The notes: a model not told the origin generated them from the letters alone. Counted from the stretch's first letter, positions 24,260 to 37,946 are shown. The stretch is DNA of 64,000 nt from Epiperipatus broadwayi (GCA_028023455.1 JAQFVV010000030.1:3058501-3122500), one strand, 5' to 3'. Numbers and translations are program-made.

Positions 24260-24640
24260 AATAATATAAATAAATAAAAAAAAACTACATTGCTTTTAAT
24301 TTGTCAGTATGGTTACAATTGTGTAATAATAATATTATTTTTCAATACTGTATGACGTATATTAGATTCATAAATATTGTAATTTTTTAGAAATATATGA
24401 TTTCATGAAGTTAAGCTACCTGATCTTAAAATTGCTCCTATTATTTCAATTTTTAAAAATAAAGGGGAAAAACAGCCAAGATTGTGTAATTATTGTGGAA
24501 TGTCATAGTAATTCACTATATAGCAAATGTACTTTGAAGAATTTTGTTACGTAGATTGCTTCTTTTTAATAAATGAATGGTAATTTAGATTTAGGAATAA
24601 AAAAAACAGATGTTCTTTGTTGCCAAGAAAATTCAAGAAA
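24260..24640. other. AT-rich DNA, no gene recognised
   Basis: Nothing supportable seen. Confidence 0.45.
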
Positions 24641-24644
24641 AGTG

Positions 24645-25385
24645 TTAGGAAAAGAGGAGTGATTCATATATTATTTTTATTGATTTTGTCAAGGCACTTG
24701 ACTCAATTAATGTATCAGATTCACTGCATCATTCAAAACTAATTGATTATCTGCTAAAATTTATTAATTTTATATAGCTTTTAAATAATAGGATGAGAGA
24801 AAGTGTTTTTACTATGAATGGAAAATTCAAGATATTTAAAGTGAAAACTGGTATAAATATGGATGTGTATTTGCTCTAACTTTGTTTCAAATTTTATTGA
24901 CAGTCTCCTTTAGAACTATATATAAATATGGCTTAATGAATTAGGGATTAAGATGTGATACAGGTTTAATAATAAAATTTTTAGATTGAAATTATTAAGA
25001 GCAAAAACAAAAACTTACATTTTTTAAAATATATTTGTCAATTCCAAAGATATATTCCAAAATGTAATATTTTAAGTGCAATATATAAAATCTTTGTTTA
25101 TTAAATGATCTACTCTTTTGTTAGTCAATGGTATTTAGCTTGAATGACTAGTAATTTGAAAATGTAAGTCAGTTTAAATAACTTGGTAATTGTTTTAATT
25201 AGAAAATGGTCTTAGATATTGAAATTCTTTTGGCAAGTTAGAAGAAAGTATTTCAACACAATCCAAATAACAACTATAGCTGAATATGTTGTATATTGAA
25301 CTGTTGTTTTATTTATTGTATGGAAATGAGGCTTGGACAAAGGCATTAGAAAAAATTCTTTTAAAGATGCTCTGTAAATTTGAAA
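24645..25385 (+). pseudogene. Non-LTR retrotransposon reverse transcriptase fossil
   Basis: Plus-strand translation with stops and frameshifts shows FIDFVKALDSINVSDSLHH, equivalent to the F.D..KAFDS motif of LINE reverse transcriptase. Then follow ESVFTMNGKFKIFKVKTGI, where QG before the palm is degenerate, a later NLRRLQAKTK-like stretch, FKYLGN near 25.17 kb, and a YGNE-like CEMW-region equivalent near 25.32 kb. The order fits the palm-to-thumb region of a CR1/Jockey-like element. The catalytic YADD is not recoverable. It is clearly old and non-functional. Confidence 0.6.
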
Positions 25386-25589
25386 ATTATAAGTGTAAAA
25401 TAATAAAATTAATCACTATGTTCTTCATCTTTCTTGGATGACCACTGCATAATTGGATTAAAGATGTGAAATGAATAAGCAACACAAAACTTTGGGAAGC
25501 ATAGATTTCATAGAAGAGAATGATCCAATTTTTCTTAAAGTTTTTCTCAAAGATATTTTTTCTAATAAAGATAATAATGTTTTTTTTTA

Positions 25590-25840
25590 CATTAAATGCT
25601 TTTATTGACAATGCACTAAAAATAATTTTTTCTTCGACCACAATTGAAGTTTTTAGATTTAATTTGAAATAAAAGTGGGGGGGGGCAAAATTAATTAAAT
25701 GAATTCATTGTTACAAAAAATAGGGATTAACTTAATTAATTTCTGGACACCCCTGCTTTTATTTCAAGTTAAATCCAAAAACTTCAATTGTGATTGAAGA
25801 AACAATTTTTTTTATTGCACAGTCTACAAAAAAGGCATTT
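25590..25840. repeat. Imperfect palindrome
   Basis: The arm at about 25594-25682 (ACAATTGAAGTTTTTAGATT, AAATAAAAGTGGGG) is the reverse complement of about 25750-25836. ACTTAATTAATTTCTGGACA in its spacer recurs at 26163-26182. The family is unknown. Confidence 0.65.
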
Positions 25841-25940
25841 AAGATAAAAAAAAATTATCTATTATTTTTAAGTTTTTAATATTTGCATGGTAAATGAAAA
25901 TGTAAAACTATATTATACTTTAAATTGACTGGACACTTAT

Positions 25941-26130
<190 letters not shown>

Positions 26131-26221
26131 CACTAGAAATTGTTATATAAAAATAGGAATTGACTTAATTAATTTCTGGACATAAATATTTAATGGTACA
26201 TACAAATAATATTTATATACT

Positions 26222-26562
26222 AAATATATATGGTATGTGTACATAATTATATACATATATATAATCAATCAGTAAATATATTTTATATTTAAATTATTTG
26301 ACAGTTTTTATTTCTACTTTAAAATTAGTTTTAAAAAAAACTCAAAAAAAGAAAATTTGTAATCAATGTTTTAAAAAGATATATTTCTTATTTAACTTTT
26401 CACAATCATTTAAAGTAATGTAAGTTTTCTAGTGAAGCTGTTTTTTTTAAAACAATTGTTTAAAATAAAAATAAAAACTTTAAAATAATTTTAAATAGAA
26501 AACTTAGTCACCGATTTATTATACATATATAATTATGTACACATACTAAATATGATATATAC
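26222..26562. repeat. Imperfect palindrome
   Basis: TGTGTACATAATTATATACA and the following TTTTTATTTCTACTTTAAAA are matched in inverted order by about 26455-26562, which ends in ATTATGTACACA. The spacer is about 130 bases. No coding content. Confidence 0.55.
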
Positions 26563-27149
26563 ATTAAAAGTTTAAAATAGTTTTAAAAATGTCATTAAAT
26601 TGCAAAAAAAAATTAAATTGCCCTCTTATGACTATTATTTAAAGCAAATGAAAATTCTAAGAATAATTTGTTAAGTGCAATTCATGAAATTATTGAATAT
26701 TTTTATATTTTCTCACCCTCAGTTCCATATCCATCAAACTAGTTGACATACTAAAAAGATGAGTACTTCAAATGGATTAGTATGATATAACTTAATTATA
26801 TATCAATTTTCAAGCAATTCTATTGAATTTAAATATATTAAACCTTGATTTTAAAATTTCATTCTAACTTGAAAAAGTTCAAAAATTAACAAACAGATTT
26901 TCCAAAATCTATAAAAATATTTAAAAAAATAATATTGTTTACATTAGAGAGACATGGTTGAGGATAAAATAAAATGAAGATACGTAATTAGATAAGGTAT
27001 TAAAGTGTTTCAGAAAAAAATTGATGCAAAAGTTAAGATAATATCACAAAATTTTAAATAATCAGAATAATTGACTAGTATGTTCTATAGATATATGTAT
27101 TTGTAATTCATGGATTGATTATTATAATCATCACAAAACTATATTGTAG
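26563..27149. other. AT-rich DNA, no gene recognised
   Basis: Nothing supportable seen. Confidence 0.45.
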
Positions 27150-27285
<136 letters not shown>

Positions 27286-27625
27286 AATGTCTCTTGGAGT
27301 TATAATGGTCATATTTTTGAGTGCATTTTTAGCTGCTCTTGATAATATATACAATAGTTACATAAGAAACAGATGCAAAAAAAGAAGGAAAAAATTATAT
27401 TTAAAAAAGATCTATGTATGTTATACTGAGATGGCAATAAAATGTTAATAAAACAAGCATCTAAAAAATACAACACAAAAAATTGGAAATATATTATCAC
27501 TTTGAAACAAAGAAAAAGAAGATTATTCAAAAACTAGTTAGTTGGAAAAAGGAATTCTTAAGAAAAACTTAAGTAGACAACAAAAAGAAACATTAAAAGA
27601 AAAATCAATTATATATATTTTAGAG

Positions 27626-27650
27626 CAGTGGTTGCCAACCTTTCAGACTT
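27626..27650. repeat. hAT-type terminal inverted repeat, one end
   Basis: CAGTGGTTGCCAACCTTT is a typical hAT terminus. The matching far end was not found. It lies about 450 bases beyond the C-terminus of the transposase fossil, on the side expected for its 3' end. Confidence 0.6.
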
Positions 27651-28073
27651 CACTAAATTCATAATTTTACATCCCCTAGTCACTAATATTAATTTTTTTT
27701 AAAAGATAATACATTTGTGGAATAATGATCAGAGAACCTTCATTTTATTCTTATGAAATGTACCTATTTAATATAATAATCAAAAAAGCAAGTCATATAT
27801 AACATGATATTACTTTATAAGCTTGTGTTTACTAACATGTTTATTTAATTACAACAAAATTATAAATGCTTATTTAATCATAAAGTTTTTAAAGGTTGTT
27901 TAATTGTAACAAAATGATTAAAGTCAGTTTAATTATTACAAAATAATTGAAGCTTATTTAAGTATTACACATTTTAATGTGATACATGTTTCTACTTGTA
28001 TGAAATAAGTATGGATTTTTGGCTTCAATGATGTTACTGCAAGGCAGAGAGACAAATCTATTTCAAGCCAAGA

Positions 28074-28651
28074 CTAGTTCCAAGTTTTAATTGCTGTGAC
28101 ATATAAAAATGTCTTTTCATATAAATACATTGTTAAATATTGAATCAAAAATTCCATTGCTTTTTCACTCGATAATGGGTATTCACTTTTTATTGAATGC
28201 CAAATATGAGGTCTTGATAAGGATGACTGGAATTTAGCTTTGAGACTTTTGTTGAATGATAAATCAATGAGGCTTTCTTTTTCATTCATGTTTAAATTGC
28301 TATCTTCAATGTTTGCTGCAAATGGATCTATTATTGACATATTTCTATGTCTGAGATCTTCTTTCTTTAGACAAAAAGATTCTTAACTGATTGTAAGTGC
28401 TGTTGAACAATATTTACCACTTGCTAGTTGGCATGCTTCTCTCTCATATATTTATCAAAATTTAAATACAATTGTAGATAATCTTTAGCCAACTATATTT
28501 GCCACAGTAATATTTTCTTTTAAAACACATCCATTTTACCTTGCAATGTAAACATGGCTTTATGTTGTCCTTGCAAGGATATTTTTAGTTCATTCAACAG
28601 CAAAAAAATATCTACCAGTTATGCAAGATTTTGAAAGAAAAAACATTTCTA

Positions 28652-28688
<37 letters not shown>

Positions 28689-28714
28689 TATATATGTATA
28701 TAGATAGAGTAAAT

Positions 28715-28750
<36 letters not shown>

Positions 28751-28900
28751 TTTACTCTTTTTTATATTACATTTGAAAGCAAAAGGCTTAATAATAATTT
28801 TTGAGAGGTTACAATGTTATACTAGTATTTGTCCATCCATATGACATCTTTTGGCATTCTTTCAGCTGCAGTTCATTTTTAATATCTATGTACAATTTTC
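28074..28900 (-). pseudogene. hAT transposase fossil, C-terminal half
   Basis: Minus-strand translation gives an 88-residue open segment (28340 to 28074) with DPFAANIEDSNLNMNEKESL, SLIDLSFNKSLKAKF and a YPLSSEKAMEFLIQYLTMYL block. This is the hAT dimerisation-domain region as seen in ZBED5- and GTF2IRD2-like transposases, where LCE.GFS.L follows; here it reads LYEKTFLYVTAIKT. Upstream, after stops, LLNELKISLQGQHKAM and GKMDVFKRK match the usual preceding segment. Beyond that, an AT microsatellite interrupts the reading. The catalytic N-terminal half is not recognisable. Non-functional. Confidence 0.72.
28656..28750. repeat. (AT)n microsatellite
   Basis: Two AT runs around a GATAGAGTAAATAGAT centre, inside the hAT fossil. 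Confidence 0.9.
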
Positions 28901-29712
28901 AATGATGATAATGATGATGATGTTCTATGTATACTATCATTAGATAGTTTTTAGATATTTTAAATTTAGTAGATTCTTTCTAATAGAGTTGGTTTTAATC
29001 CAATTAGTATAGCATTAATATTTATGTTAAAGAAATGATTTGAGTTTTTTTCTTCATTCTTTGGGCTGGAGTTCATTTTATTCATGATTTTGCAGATAAT
29101 AGTCAAGAGGAATTGATATCTTCTTTTTGTGAAATCTATCACATGATCATTATTATTTTGTCAACAAATTGATAACGCACTAAGTTATCAAATATAAAAA
29201 TAATGATATGCTCAAAATAAAGATGCCCTATATAGTTACCAAGCAACAACATTTTTTGTTTCATAAAAAATTACTCATGAAATTCTCCTTCTTTTATAAA
29301 ATGAAAATAAATTTTATTATTCAATACAATAAAATAATCATCTTTATTTTAATTGTAATTCAAATAAAATATTTTTAAAATTAATGTACATATAATTTTT
29401 GATTTTATTTATTTTTAATATTTCATTTACACATATTTATTCTTTCATTCATGTTGGGCATGAACTTACATCTACCAAATTACACATTACATAAACAAAT
29501 GATTCTCTATTGTTTTCTTTATTTATAACTTTATAAAAATGAGTGGACATGTAAGTCTTGACTCAAATGAAGATCATCTTTTTGGATGTGTTGGATGTTC
29601 AACCAAGAATCTACAATTAAAAAATTATGACTTAAAAATGGAATTCTTATAATGGTTCAAACATTTTTTCCAGATCCAACAATAAAGCCAACTATATTTG
29701 ATCTTTTTAGAT
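28901..29712. other. AT-rich DNA, no gene recognised
   Basis: May include the rest of the hAT element, but nothing can be aligned by eye. Confidence 0.4.
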
Positions 29713-30066
29713 GTTATTAAAACAGGCAAAACTCTCCATACAGTAGTGCCACTCAGTGGAAGCTAGAGCAATCAATGGATGCCAGAAGGCTTGTGCATAA
29801 AATCCTTATCTAGTGTCTACTCATTCAATATCCCCAGACTAGTTTCTGGCTTGTGGCCTTTATCGGTGATCATATGATGTTTATTGACTTTCTCAATGTT
29901 ATTGAATATTCAGAACAGTCTTCTTCATAAATATAATTTAACAGCTACTGATTATTGTAAATGTGGACACACCCAAACAATGAACTATATATCACATGAT
30001 CATTATCTCTTATACTATCACATAATTGTTAATAAATACTGTATGAAGAGTTTTGCCTTGTTTAAT
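29708..30066. mobile_element. CAGGCAAAACTCTCC family, copy 2
   Basis: Begins TTAAAACAGGCAAAACTCTC and carries GCCACTCAGTG, AATCAATGGATGCCAGAAGG and CTTGTGCATAAAATCC. It ends near TACTGTATGAAGAGTTTTGC. GTGATCATATGATGTTTATT within it is also found at the end of copy 4. The 65-residue frame inside is incidental. Confidence 0.68.
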
Positions 30067-30547
30067 GAAATATATAATTAATGATTGTCAAATTTATGGC
30101 TACAGTGGCAGAAATAAAGGATGTAAGAAAGCCATTAGTAAATTTATCTCCTAGTCAAAATATCTACAAGTTCCTTTATAATATTTTGTTAATAGTTAAG
30201 CTGTCTATAAATAAATAAATAAAGTTCAGGCCATCACTTTAGTTAGCAGATATCAGTCCTTTGGCATACCTGACAAGACTGCTTTTCTAAAATATGAGCT
30301 TAGTGCAGAAGACGGTTTGTATTAGATAGAGGTTTGTGATTTTAAAAATGCATAATATACATTCATGTAATTCTAAAATCATCTTTCACTTATTAATCAA
30401 ATAGACTTTCCCAATTCAAAACTACTTAACAAAGCATACATATATGTATATATAATTCAAACCCAATGTCAATCATCTTTACCATGAAAATAAGTTGCTT
30501 TAAGATTTATGGCTTCAGATAGGTCATCAATTTTATTTCAACTTTAT

Positions 30548-30860
30548 ACTCTTAAGAATACTTTGCATTTATTTTAAATATGTGTGTACTTATATGTATG
30601 GTTTGTTTAATAGTTTTAAAACAGGCAAAACTCTCCATACAGTAGTATCACTCAGTGCATGCCAGAGTAATCAATGAATACCAGAATGCTTGTGCATAAA
30701 ATCCCTACCTAGTGCCTACTCATGCACAACTCATCTGGCATCCATTGATTACTCTGGCTTGCACTGAATGACGCTACTGTATGGAGTTTTACCTGTTTTA
30801 ATAACAGTTATGAGTAAGCATGAGAAATAGTAATCATGTGATGTTTAGTAATGGTTTTAG
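30548..30860. mobile_element. CAGGCAAAACTCTCC family, copy 3
   Basis: Shares AATACTTTGCATTTATTTTA...GGTTTGTTTAATAG with the flank of copy 1. Then come the inverted arms at about 30613-30680 and 30730-30803, then AATAACAGTTATGAGTAAGC...ATGTGATGTTTAG, shared with copy 4. Confidence 0.72.
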
Positions 30861-31289
30861 CTTGAGAAACTATGGCTATGAAGAAAATTTTATCAAAATT
30901 TTATAATTTTACTATTTTTTTATTGCCAAATGTTTTTCTATTTGTATTGTAATTACTAATATAATTTACTAACATGAAGCTTTATGTATTTAGTTGAAGT
31001 AGAGATGGTATTAAAAAGATTCCCCCCCCCCCCCGATCAGCTCCATAATAAGAAAAAATTCACTCAATGTAGCAAATTCTATTAATAATACTATATTCTG
31101 AGGTTTTACTTTCCATCAAATAGCAACCTCTCTTTCTATGATTTGTTCTTTTCCTTTACATTTTGATTTATTATTTCTTTTTAAAATAATTAAAACTATT
31201 GATTCATCTGAGAACTCAATCTTTTTGATATTATTCGTGCTGATTTAAAAACAAATGTAAAAAATGGACTCTTCACTTATTATAATGTG

Positions 31290-32990
31290 TAAAAAGATTT
31301 AAATATAGTGTATCATATCCAAATATTGAGAGAAGTTATAGAAAGGACTAATAAATATGAGTTCCCATTATGCTTTGGATTTATACATCATGAAAGGGTA
31401 TTTGACTCTATAAGCATTTCTCCAGTGATTACAACATTGAATCATCAAGATGAACCCAAGATGTTGTTATATTTTGATGAATATTTAGAAAAATTTAACA
31501 GCAAGAATTAAATTACATAATGATACTAAAACAATTAACATTGAAAAGAGTATATGAGAAGGTAATTCCACATCTTCAAAACTTTTTACAACAACTTTGC
31601 AAGAAGTATTTTTTGGATTAAAATAGAAAGTTAAGGGAGTAAAGGTAAATGGAAATTATTTAAGTTACCTAGATTTTTAAAGCAAGCAAAACTCTCCATA
31701 TAGTATTGACACTCAGTGTGAGCAAGAGTAATCAATGGATGTCAGAAGGCTTGTGCATAAAATCCCCATGTGGTGCCTACTCATCCAATATCTCCAGACT
31801 AGTTTCTGGCTTGTGACCTTCATCAGTGAAAAGCATTGGATCTGAGAGCACTGCACCTAGATCTTTGGATCTAATGCAACCCTCCAGCAGCCACCTTTTA
31901 TCTCTATTTAACTAGAAAACTATGAGTTTTAAATTAAAAACACATCAATATTTTCAATCCAAGATCCTTAGCTTATATAGTCATATAGGTCTGAACTCAG
32001 TTCAATACCTATACATTTTAGGGTCTTTGGTTCATTAATAACCATAGCTACCACTATCCTATTAGGCAAGATTGGTTTTAAGTCAATAAACATTCTATGC
32101 ACAAGCCTTCTGGGATCCATTGATTACTCTGGCTTGCATTGAGTGGCACTACTGTATGGAGAGTTTTGCCTGTTTTAATAACAGTTATAAGCAAGCATAA
32201 GAAATGGTGATCATATGATGTTTATTGGCATCTAGAATTTTCAGATGATGTAATTGTTTTTTCAAATAATACTTCAGAGCTTCAGGAAATGTTGCAAGAG
32301 TTATCAGATGAAAGTAAGAAAGTAGGATTAAGATAAATGTTAAAAAGACTAAAGGTTACGTTCAATGGATTTTTTTCAAAAAAAGAAAATAAAGATTGAT
32401 AATGATGAGTTAGAAGAAGTTAACATATACAAATACTTATGTCAAATTATTACTACAGATGGAAACATAATGGATAAAATTAATCATAGAATTAAAGTTA
32501 GTTGGAGTGTTTTTGGTAAAATTAACTTAATATTTAAAGGAAATATGCCTATGTGTTTGAAAATGAAGGTTTTTAATAAATGTCTTTTACTAGTTCTTAC
32601 TTATTGATCTGAGACTTGGACACTTAATAGAAGAGCAATATAGAGACTTCAGACCATTTAGTAAAGTATAAAGAGATACATGTTAGGAATGATAAGAAAA
32701 AACTGAAAATAAAATAGATGGGTGAAAGAACAAACATATATTGCTGATATCATTAAAAGAATTAAAAGACAGAAGTGAAATTGAGCTGGATATATTGCTA
32801 GAAGAGATGACAATAGATGGAAAATTAAAATCTTAAACTGGATTCCAAGAGATTGTAAAGACCCAGAAAGAGACCACATGTGAGATGGATGAATGAAATA
32901 AGAAAGTGTGCTGATGTAGTGAGGAGAAGAGAGGTTAGAGATTAGAAGTAAATTAGTAATAATTTCAATGATGATGATGATGATGATGAT
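31290..32990 (+). pseudogene. RTE-type LINE, split by an inverted-repeat element
   Basis: Plus-strand fragments in RTE order. First, at about 31300-31510, a reverse-transcriptase start resembling H...EVIERTNKYEFPLCFGFIHH, then ERVFDSI where EKAFDS is expected. After an insertion at 31679-32231, SDDVIVFSNNTSELQEML contains the DD of the FADD catalytic motif, followed by LSDESKKVGLR. From 32365, ELEEVNIYKYLCQIITTDGN, INHRIKVSWSVFGKINLIFK, CLKMKVFNKC and ETWTLNRRAI match the thumb/C-terminal region. The end near 32980 is a GATGAT microsatellite. There are many stops, so it is inactive. It shares its 3' part with 766-987 and 58.5-59.0 kb. Confidence 0.8.
31679..32231. mobile_element. CAGGCAAAACTCTCC family, copy 4, inserted in an RTE LINE
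   Basis: Left arm CAAAACTCTCCATATAGTAT, right arm TACTGTATGGAGAGTTTTGC near 32150, then the shared tail with GATCATATGATGTTTATT. CTAGATTTT before it (31669-31677) and CTAGAATTTT after it (32232-32241) look like a 9-10-bp target duplication. The LINE coding sequence resumes right after, which fixes the element's extent. Confidence 0.75.
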
Positions 32991-34814
32991 ATTATAAAAT
33001 GATAGATATTCTAATATCTTTAAAAATGAGCAAAAGAATTTGCTAATAATTATCTTATATTTTATTGTCATATCATATTGTTATTTGTATAATAAATAAA
33101 TATACATAGACTAATAAATATCATGTATCAAGTAATATGGTAAATTCCTTTTTAAATGTCTTATAGTTCTTTATTTAGGCAGAAATTTATATATATATAT
33201 TTGTACTTATTATAGACAAAAATAAATTATTATTCTCATATTTTAAAAGTTGTAAAACTTATTCTTCAGAAGAATTTTTGGTCACCTGAAGTATAAAAGT
33301 CAATACTTGATGAAGCCTTTTATTTTGTCACTAATAATTCTGTTACCGTTAAGCTAAGAGTGATTTCTTGAATTGATAAAGAAATAGAAACAGAGATAGG
33401 ATATCAAGTTTGTCAAATCTATACTTATAAGTTATGTTACTATTATAATAAAATATATTTATATCTTACAATTAAAAAAATGTTAGTGCCTTATTAAAAG
33501 ACTAAAATATTAAGTATATTATTATAATGTTAAAAAATGATTTATAATAAAAAAAATCATTTGATGTAACATTATATGATGTAATTTAAGGGAAATAATT
33601 GAGTAAGATTATACTTATTTTTCCATCAATTAACATTAAATATTGAATGTTTTTAAAAATGCCAACATTATAAATCTTTAGGTAAACATGAGTGTTATAT
33701 TCTTATTAAATAAGATATAACATTGTGTTACTGCAAGAAGATACAGTGTCATGGCATTATAAGGTTTTATATAATATAGGGAGGCTTGATTATGCATTTT
33801 GACATCTATGGTTTTTTTCTAATTCTACATATAAAAAAATCATATTGTAAAAATAGAAATCTTTTTAAATACATGTAAATATTCTAGATAAAATAATTGT
33901 ATTTTGCAAATTGTTTTACTTTTTAAAAATATATATACTAAAAATGAAAAATAATATAGTAGCAAAATAAATAAATAATTGAATGATATATTTATTTGCA
34001 GTTTATAAGTAAGATGAGAACCAGTAACAATAGAAATGTAGTGATTCACGGGCCTAGAGCTCCCAAGCCGTCACTCTAACACTGCATGCAGGGCAGAAAG
34101 GTAGTCAAAATAATAAATTACTAAGGTTTTAAATAGTTTGTATAGTTTAAAAGACACATAAATATTCTATTTTAATTTTACAGAAAATTTTAATCTTATA
34201 TAATTTTATTAGATTATTATTAATATTTTTAAAGAAATAATAAAAAAAAAAACATTTGCTATGATAAAACAATTTTTAGTATAATACAACTTTATACGCT
34301 AAGATTTTCACTTTAAGCAGCTTCATTTTATTTATAATATAGTTTTAATTAAAATGATCATTAATAATAAATACACTAACATAAAAATCCTGCAATGGGG
34401 GGAAGGGGGGGCTAACAGAATGGCAGAATGAAAAAAAATCAAAACTAAAGAATTCAACTCAATTTTCAGCTAAGTAGCATAAATTAAACATAAAAAAATT
34501 TTCAGTTTAGTCAAATTAATGGAAACTGTTACCCTTCTTGCCTTTAAAGCAATAATAGAATGGGAGTTTCAAGAGCTTAAAAGCGGCAGATCACAGGGCA
34601 AGTGTATCACTCTATTTCACAATATCATATGAGCTCTTAAGTGAAAATAAAATTGATAATTAATGGAGCTGTTATGTTGAATTTACTATTAGGGTAGTTA
34701 AACATTAAATGATCTCCTGCCCAGCCAATTACATGATTATTTGTTTATTTATTTTATAAATAAAACGATATCAAAAATCTGGGAATATTTTGTGTAGAAT
34801 TGAAATTTCAACTT
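32991..34814. other. AT-rich DNA, no gene recognised
   Basis: A GC-richer 70-base patch at about 34048-34115 (GGGCCTAGAGCTCCCAAGCC) is unexplained. No convincing coding or RNA feature. Confidence 0.45.
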
Positions 34815-34825
34815 AAAAAACTTTC

Positions 34826-34928
34826 TTAGTCAAGCATTGGTGGTCGAGAGGTCTGCGACGGCTGCTTTAACAAGCAGTTGTCCGAGTTAGCGTGTTCGCG
34901 TCCCGGCTGATGCTATGACACATGAGGA
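34826..34928 (+). repeat. Short tRNA-derived SINE with 11-nt target duplication
   Basis: Reads GTCAAGCATTGGTGGTCGAG, GCTGCTTTAACAAGCAGT, CGTGTTCGCGTCCCGG, then GATGCTATGACACATGAGG and an A tail. AAAAAACTTTC flanks it at 34815-34825 and 34929-34939. Confidence 0.85.
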
Positions 34929-34939
34929 AAAAAACTTTC

Positions 34940-37019
34940 CTATAAATGAATTGTTATCAAGTCCAAAGCAACAATTTTGTAATCCGTTTGTTATCTGTCT
35001 ATTTATTTGCATTTTAATATTTGTATTATTACTCATGTCATGATCAATTTTATATCTTGATAATAAATACACAATTACTCAATTTTGAAAGTATTTAGCT
35101 AAATAAATTTTTATAGCAGATAGCTCTGTAGTATACTCACAGCCTTATAAATTAATAAATAAAGGTAGAGCACAAGTTGCAACGCATCTATACTAAACAC
35201 ATTATCCACAATTTATTTTAAAGGTTCCAAATATTTATGAAAACAAATTGCATTAACTTTTAGAGAGATAATAAATGTGTGTATAATTTAGTTGACAAAT
35301 TGATAAGATTGTATATTGCGAGAAAAAACAAATAGAAAAATAACAAAATGTATTTAATCAAATTATCTGAAAGATAAATAGTTCTGTATAATTTTATTTA
35401 TTTTTCTACTTTAGCGTTTAGCATATATATAACAATAGAACGTCATTCGGAGTGGCTTCTTTTAAAACACTCTACTCAAAGTTTTGATATTTTTTTGATT
35501 AAATTTTAAAATTACAAATTCTGTCAAAATTGCATATATGCATATCTCCAACATCTTTAGAAAATACTAAGATATTAATACATTCTAAAATATAAAAGAC
35601 GTTATTATGCTTGCATGTATCCATGGCAACAGATTATGTTTTGTCAACTTTATACAACTGCATTTTCAAAAGAAATGAATTCTAAAAAATAGAAGACTGC
35701 ACATATCATTGACAGTTTATGATATGTTTGGATTTTCTTAATTATATTTTTACCAGTGCTATATATATAAAATAAAATAAAGAAATACAGAAATTCTTTG
35801 GGTTTTTTCCAGCTCAAGAATCCATCCAAGTATATAATTATATATCTAAGTATATATATATTTGTTATATAATACCAAATAGACAGACGGTAGCAGTGAA
35901 AATAAATTTCCCAAACCAATTTTTGATAAATAGAATTTCTTTAGACAGAAATGAATATATTCTAGAAAATCAATTAATATTTTGTAAAAATCAAATGCAT
36001 ACTTTTAGTATGCATAAGTATTACTTTTCAATTGTTCTATAACGTAATTTTCATATATAATATGGAAGCAATTGTAACTACCAAGATATCTTTATATGGT
36101 CATTAGATAAATTACTTTTACAATTCATTCTTCTATAAGACTGAAAAATATATGTATACTTTTTAATTAACTTTAATGATGTAATTTTATTTCTCTTTTT
36201 TTCAGATTTTTTGCTGCTGAGAATTTGTTCCCTTTCATATGCCTTTCATAATTTTTTATCATTCTCAGTTGTCATCAAATAGGCTATCTTTCCAAAATCA
36301 ATATTTAATATGCAATTGGTATATTTCTTTAAAAGTTTCTCATAATATATTTGATGCCCTTTATCTTCTATGCTACAATGATCTGGTCACAATAAAGTAA
36401 ATAAATATTGATTCTTACATAATCTTATAGCTGCAGAAAAAAGTTTGCTATTAATTGAAAGGATACCTTTTTATTCTCTTTGAGATCTTAAAAAACTGAG
36501 CAGAACAAATCCCTAATATTTATTTGATACATTTTTCTCTCATTGTAGCTGTTATTATTGTATAAATATTCATATGGTAAAGAAATATGGATAGGCTGAT
36601 GAAGAACATATACCAGTTAGCATGATGAGTTTTCTGGCTTTTTTATCTTTGCATTTAAGATCAAGAAAAACAATAGGCTTACTTCTTATTTGTCTGATAG
36701 TTTTTAACTAGAATATGAATTGGCTTTTTTGAACAGAGAAAGAATATATACATGACATGATCTTTTTTAAAAATTGATATTTACAATCATAACAAACAAA
36801 ACTAAATTATAGGTCATATTGATAGTTGAAAGCAGAGGAAATCTGATTGCAGATCCCAGTTGTCATTCAATGATGACATTTTATTTAAATAACATTAAAT
36901 ATGTTACAAAAAATCAATTCAGATATCTCATGACCTAATTTAAACAAGCTTGTATTACAAATGTTATATAAAGAGTAAAGCTTGTTTAAGAGCTTATTTG
37001 CAAGCTCTTTATATAATAT
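34940..37019. other. AT-rich DNA, mostly unassigned
   Basis: A minus-strand stretch at 36.20-36.42 kb reads weakly like coding sequence (ILNIDFGKIAYLMTTENDKK between stops) and may be an old retroelement, but I cannot assign it. Confidence 0.4.
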
Positions 37020-37946
37020 TTAAATATGTATATTTGCAGACCATTTTCAAGTGAAGGAAGATTTGGTGAAGATAGAAGAAAACATAAAAAATCGATTGAT
37101 TTGAAAAGTGAAAGACACAAAGCACAAACATAGAGTTATTGAACTTAATGAAGGATATCAAATGCAGATAATAGAGTTTTATGAATATTGTTTATTACTA
37201 TGAAAAAGTGGAAGATTTTTAATATGGATGTGTAAAATATTTTTGGATAGCTTAAAGAACATTGTAAAATTTCATATTAGATTTAATTGCTAGAATTAGT
37301 GAATTTGGTTATGATGGCAGAAATGAGAGAAAATCTATATACTATGAATTCTTTTTTTGAAAAATGTACTAAATAGAAATGAATCTGGACCATTAAATAT
37401 AGATACAGCAGAATTAGATTATATTTTAAATAACAGAAGAAAATATGTACTTCAAGATTACAATGCTAATAAATCGAACACAGTGAATGTTTATTAATTA
37501 TTTAAGTATAAGATACATGTTAGTACAAAACTAGTAAGACAAAAGAAAAACAAAAATTAATACTAACAATTAATACTCATGTCAGATCATAAATACTTCA
37601 GTAAATTTCAATTAGAACTTGCAAATCCCTTTAAAATATTGACAATTATTTTCCGAATAAATCCAATAAGATAAATGATACTCTACTAAGAACTGTTATA
37701 AAGATGGCTGATTCAAAAAATTAAAAATTTACTAGTAAATTATCACCTGAAACAAGACAATCTCTAAAAAAAAAATATTTAAAAATGAAATATTTGTAAA
37801 ATGATATATTAAGAAGAACTACATATTTGGAGTTTTTTAAAAAAATAATAATGATTTAACGATATTGGAAGGAAAGTTATTTCAGCAATGAGAAAAAAAG
37901 ATTGAACTATTATTAAAAAAAGAAATGGGATCATGAAATTTGCTGG
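37020..37946 (+). pseudogene. RTE-type LINE, endonuclease end and linker (5' piece)
   Basis: Plus-strand frames show LNIDTAELDYILNNRR at about 37.40 kb and MSDHKYFSKFQLELANPF at about 37.58 kb. These correspond to the DYIL...SDH signature near the end of the APE-type endonuclease. They are followed by KLSPETRQSLKKKYLKMK at about 37.74 kb, typical of the endonuclease-to-reverse-transcriptase linker of RTE-like elements. Coding sequence then runs into AAG and AAT repeats and resumes at 40212. Multiple stops make it non-functional. This is the older host of the nested L1/Tx1-like element. Confidence 0.72.

Noticed and set aside
34035-34115. GC-richer patch as a tRNA-like gene or SINE
   Set aside because: No B box with proper spacing, no cloverleaf and no target duplication could be found on either strand.
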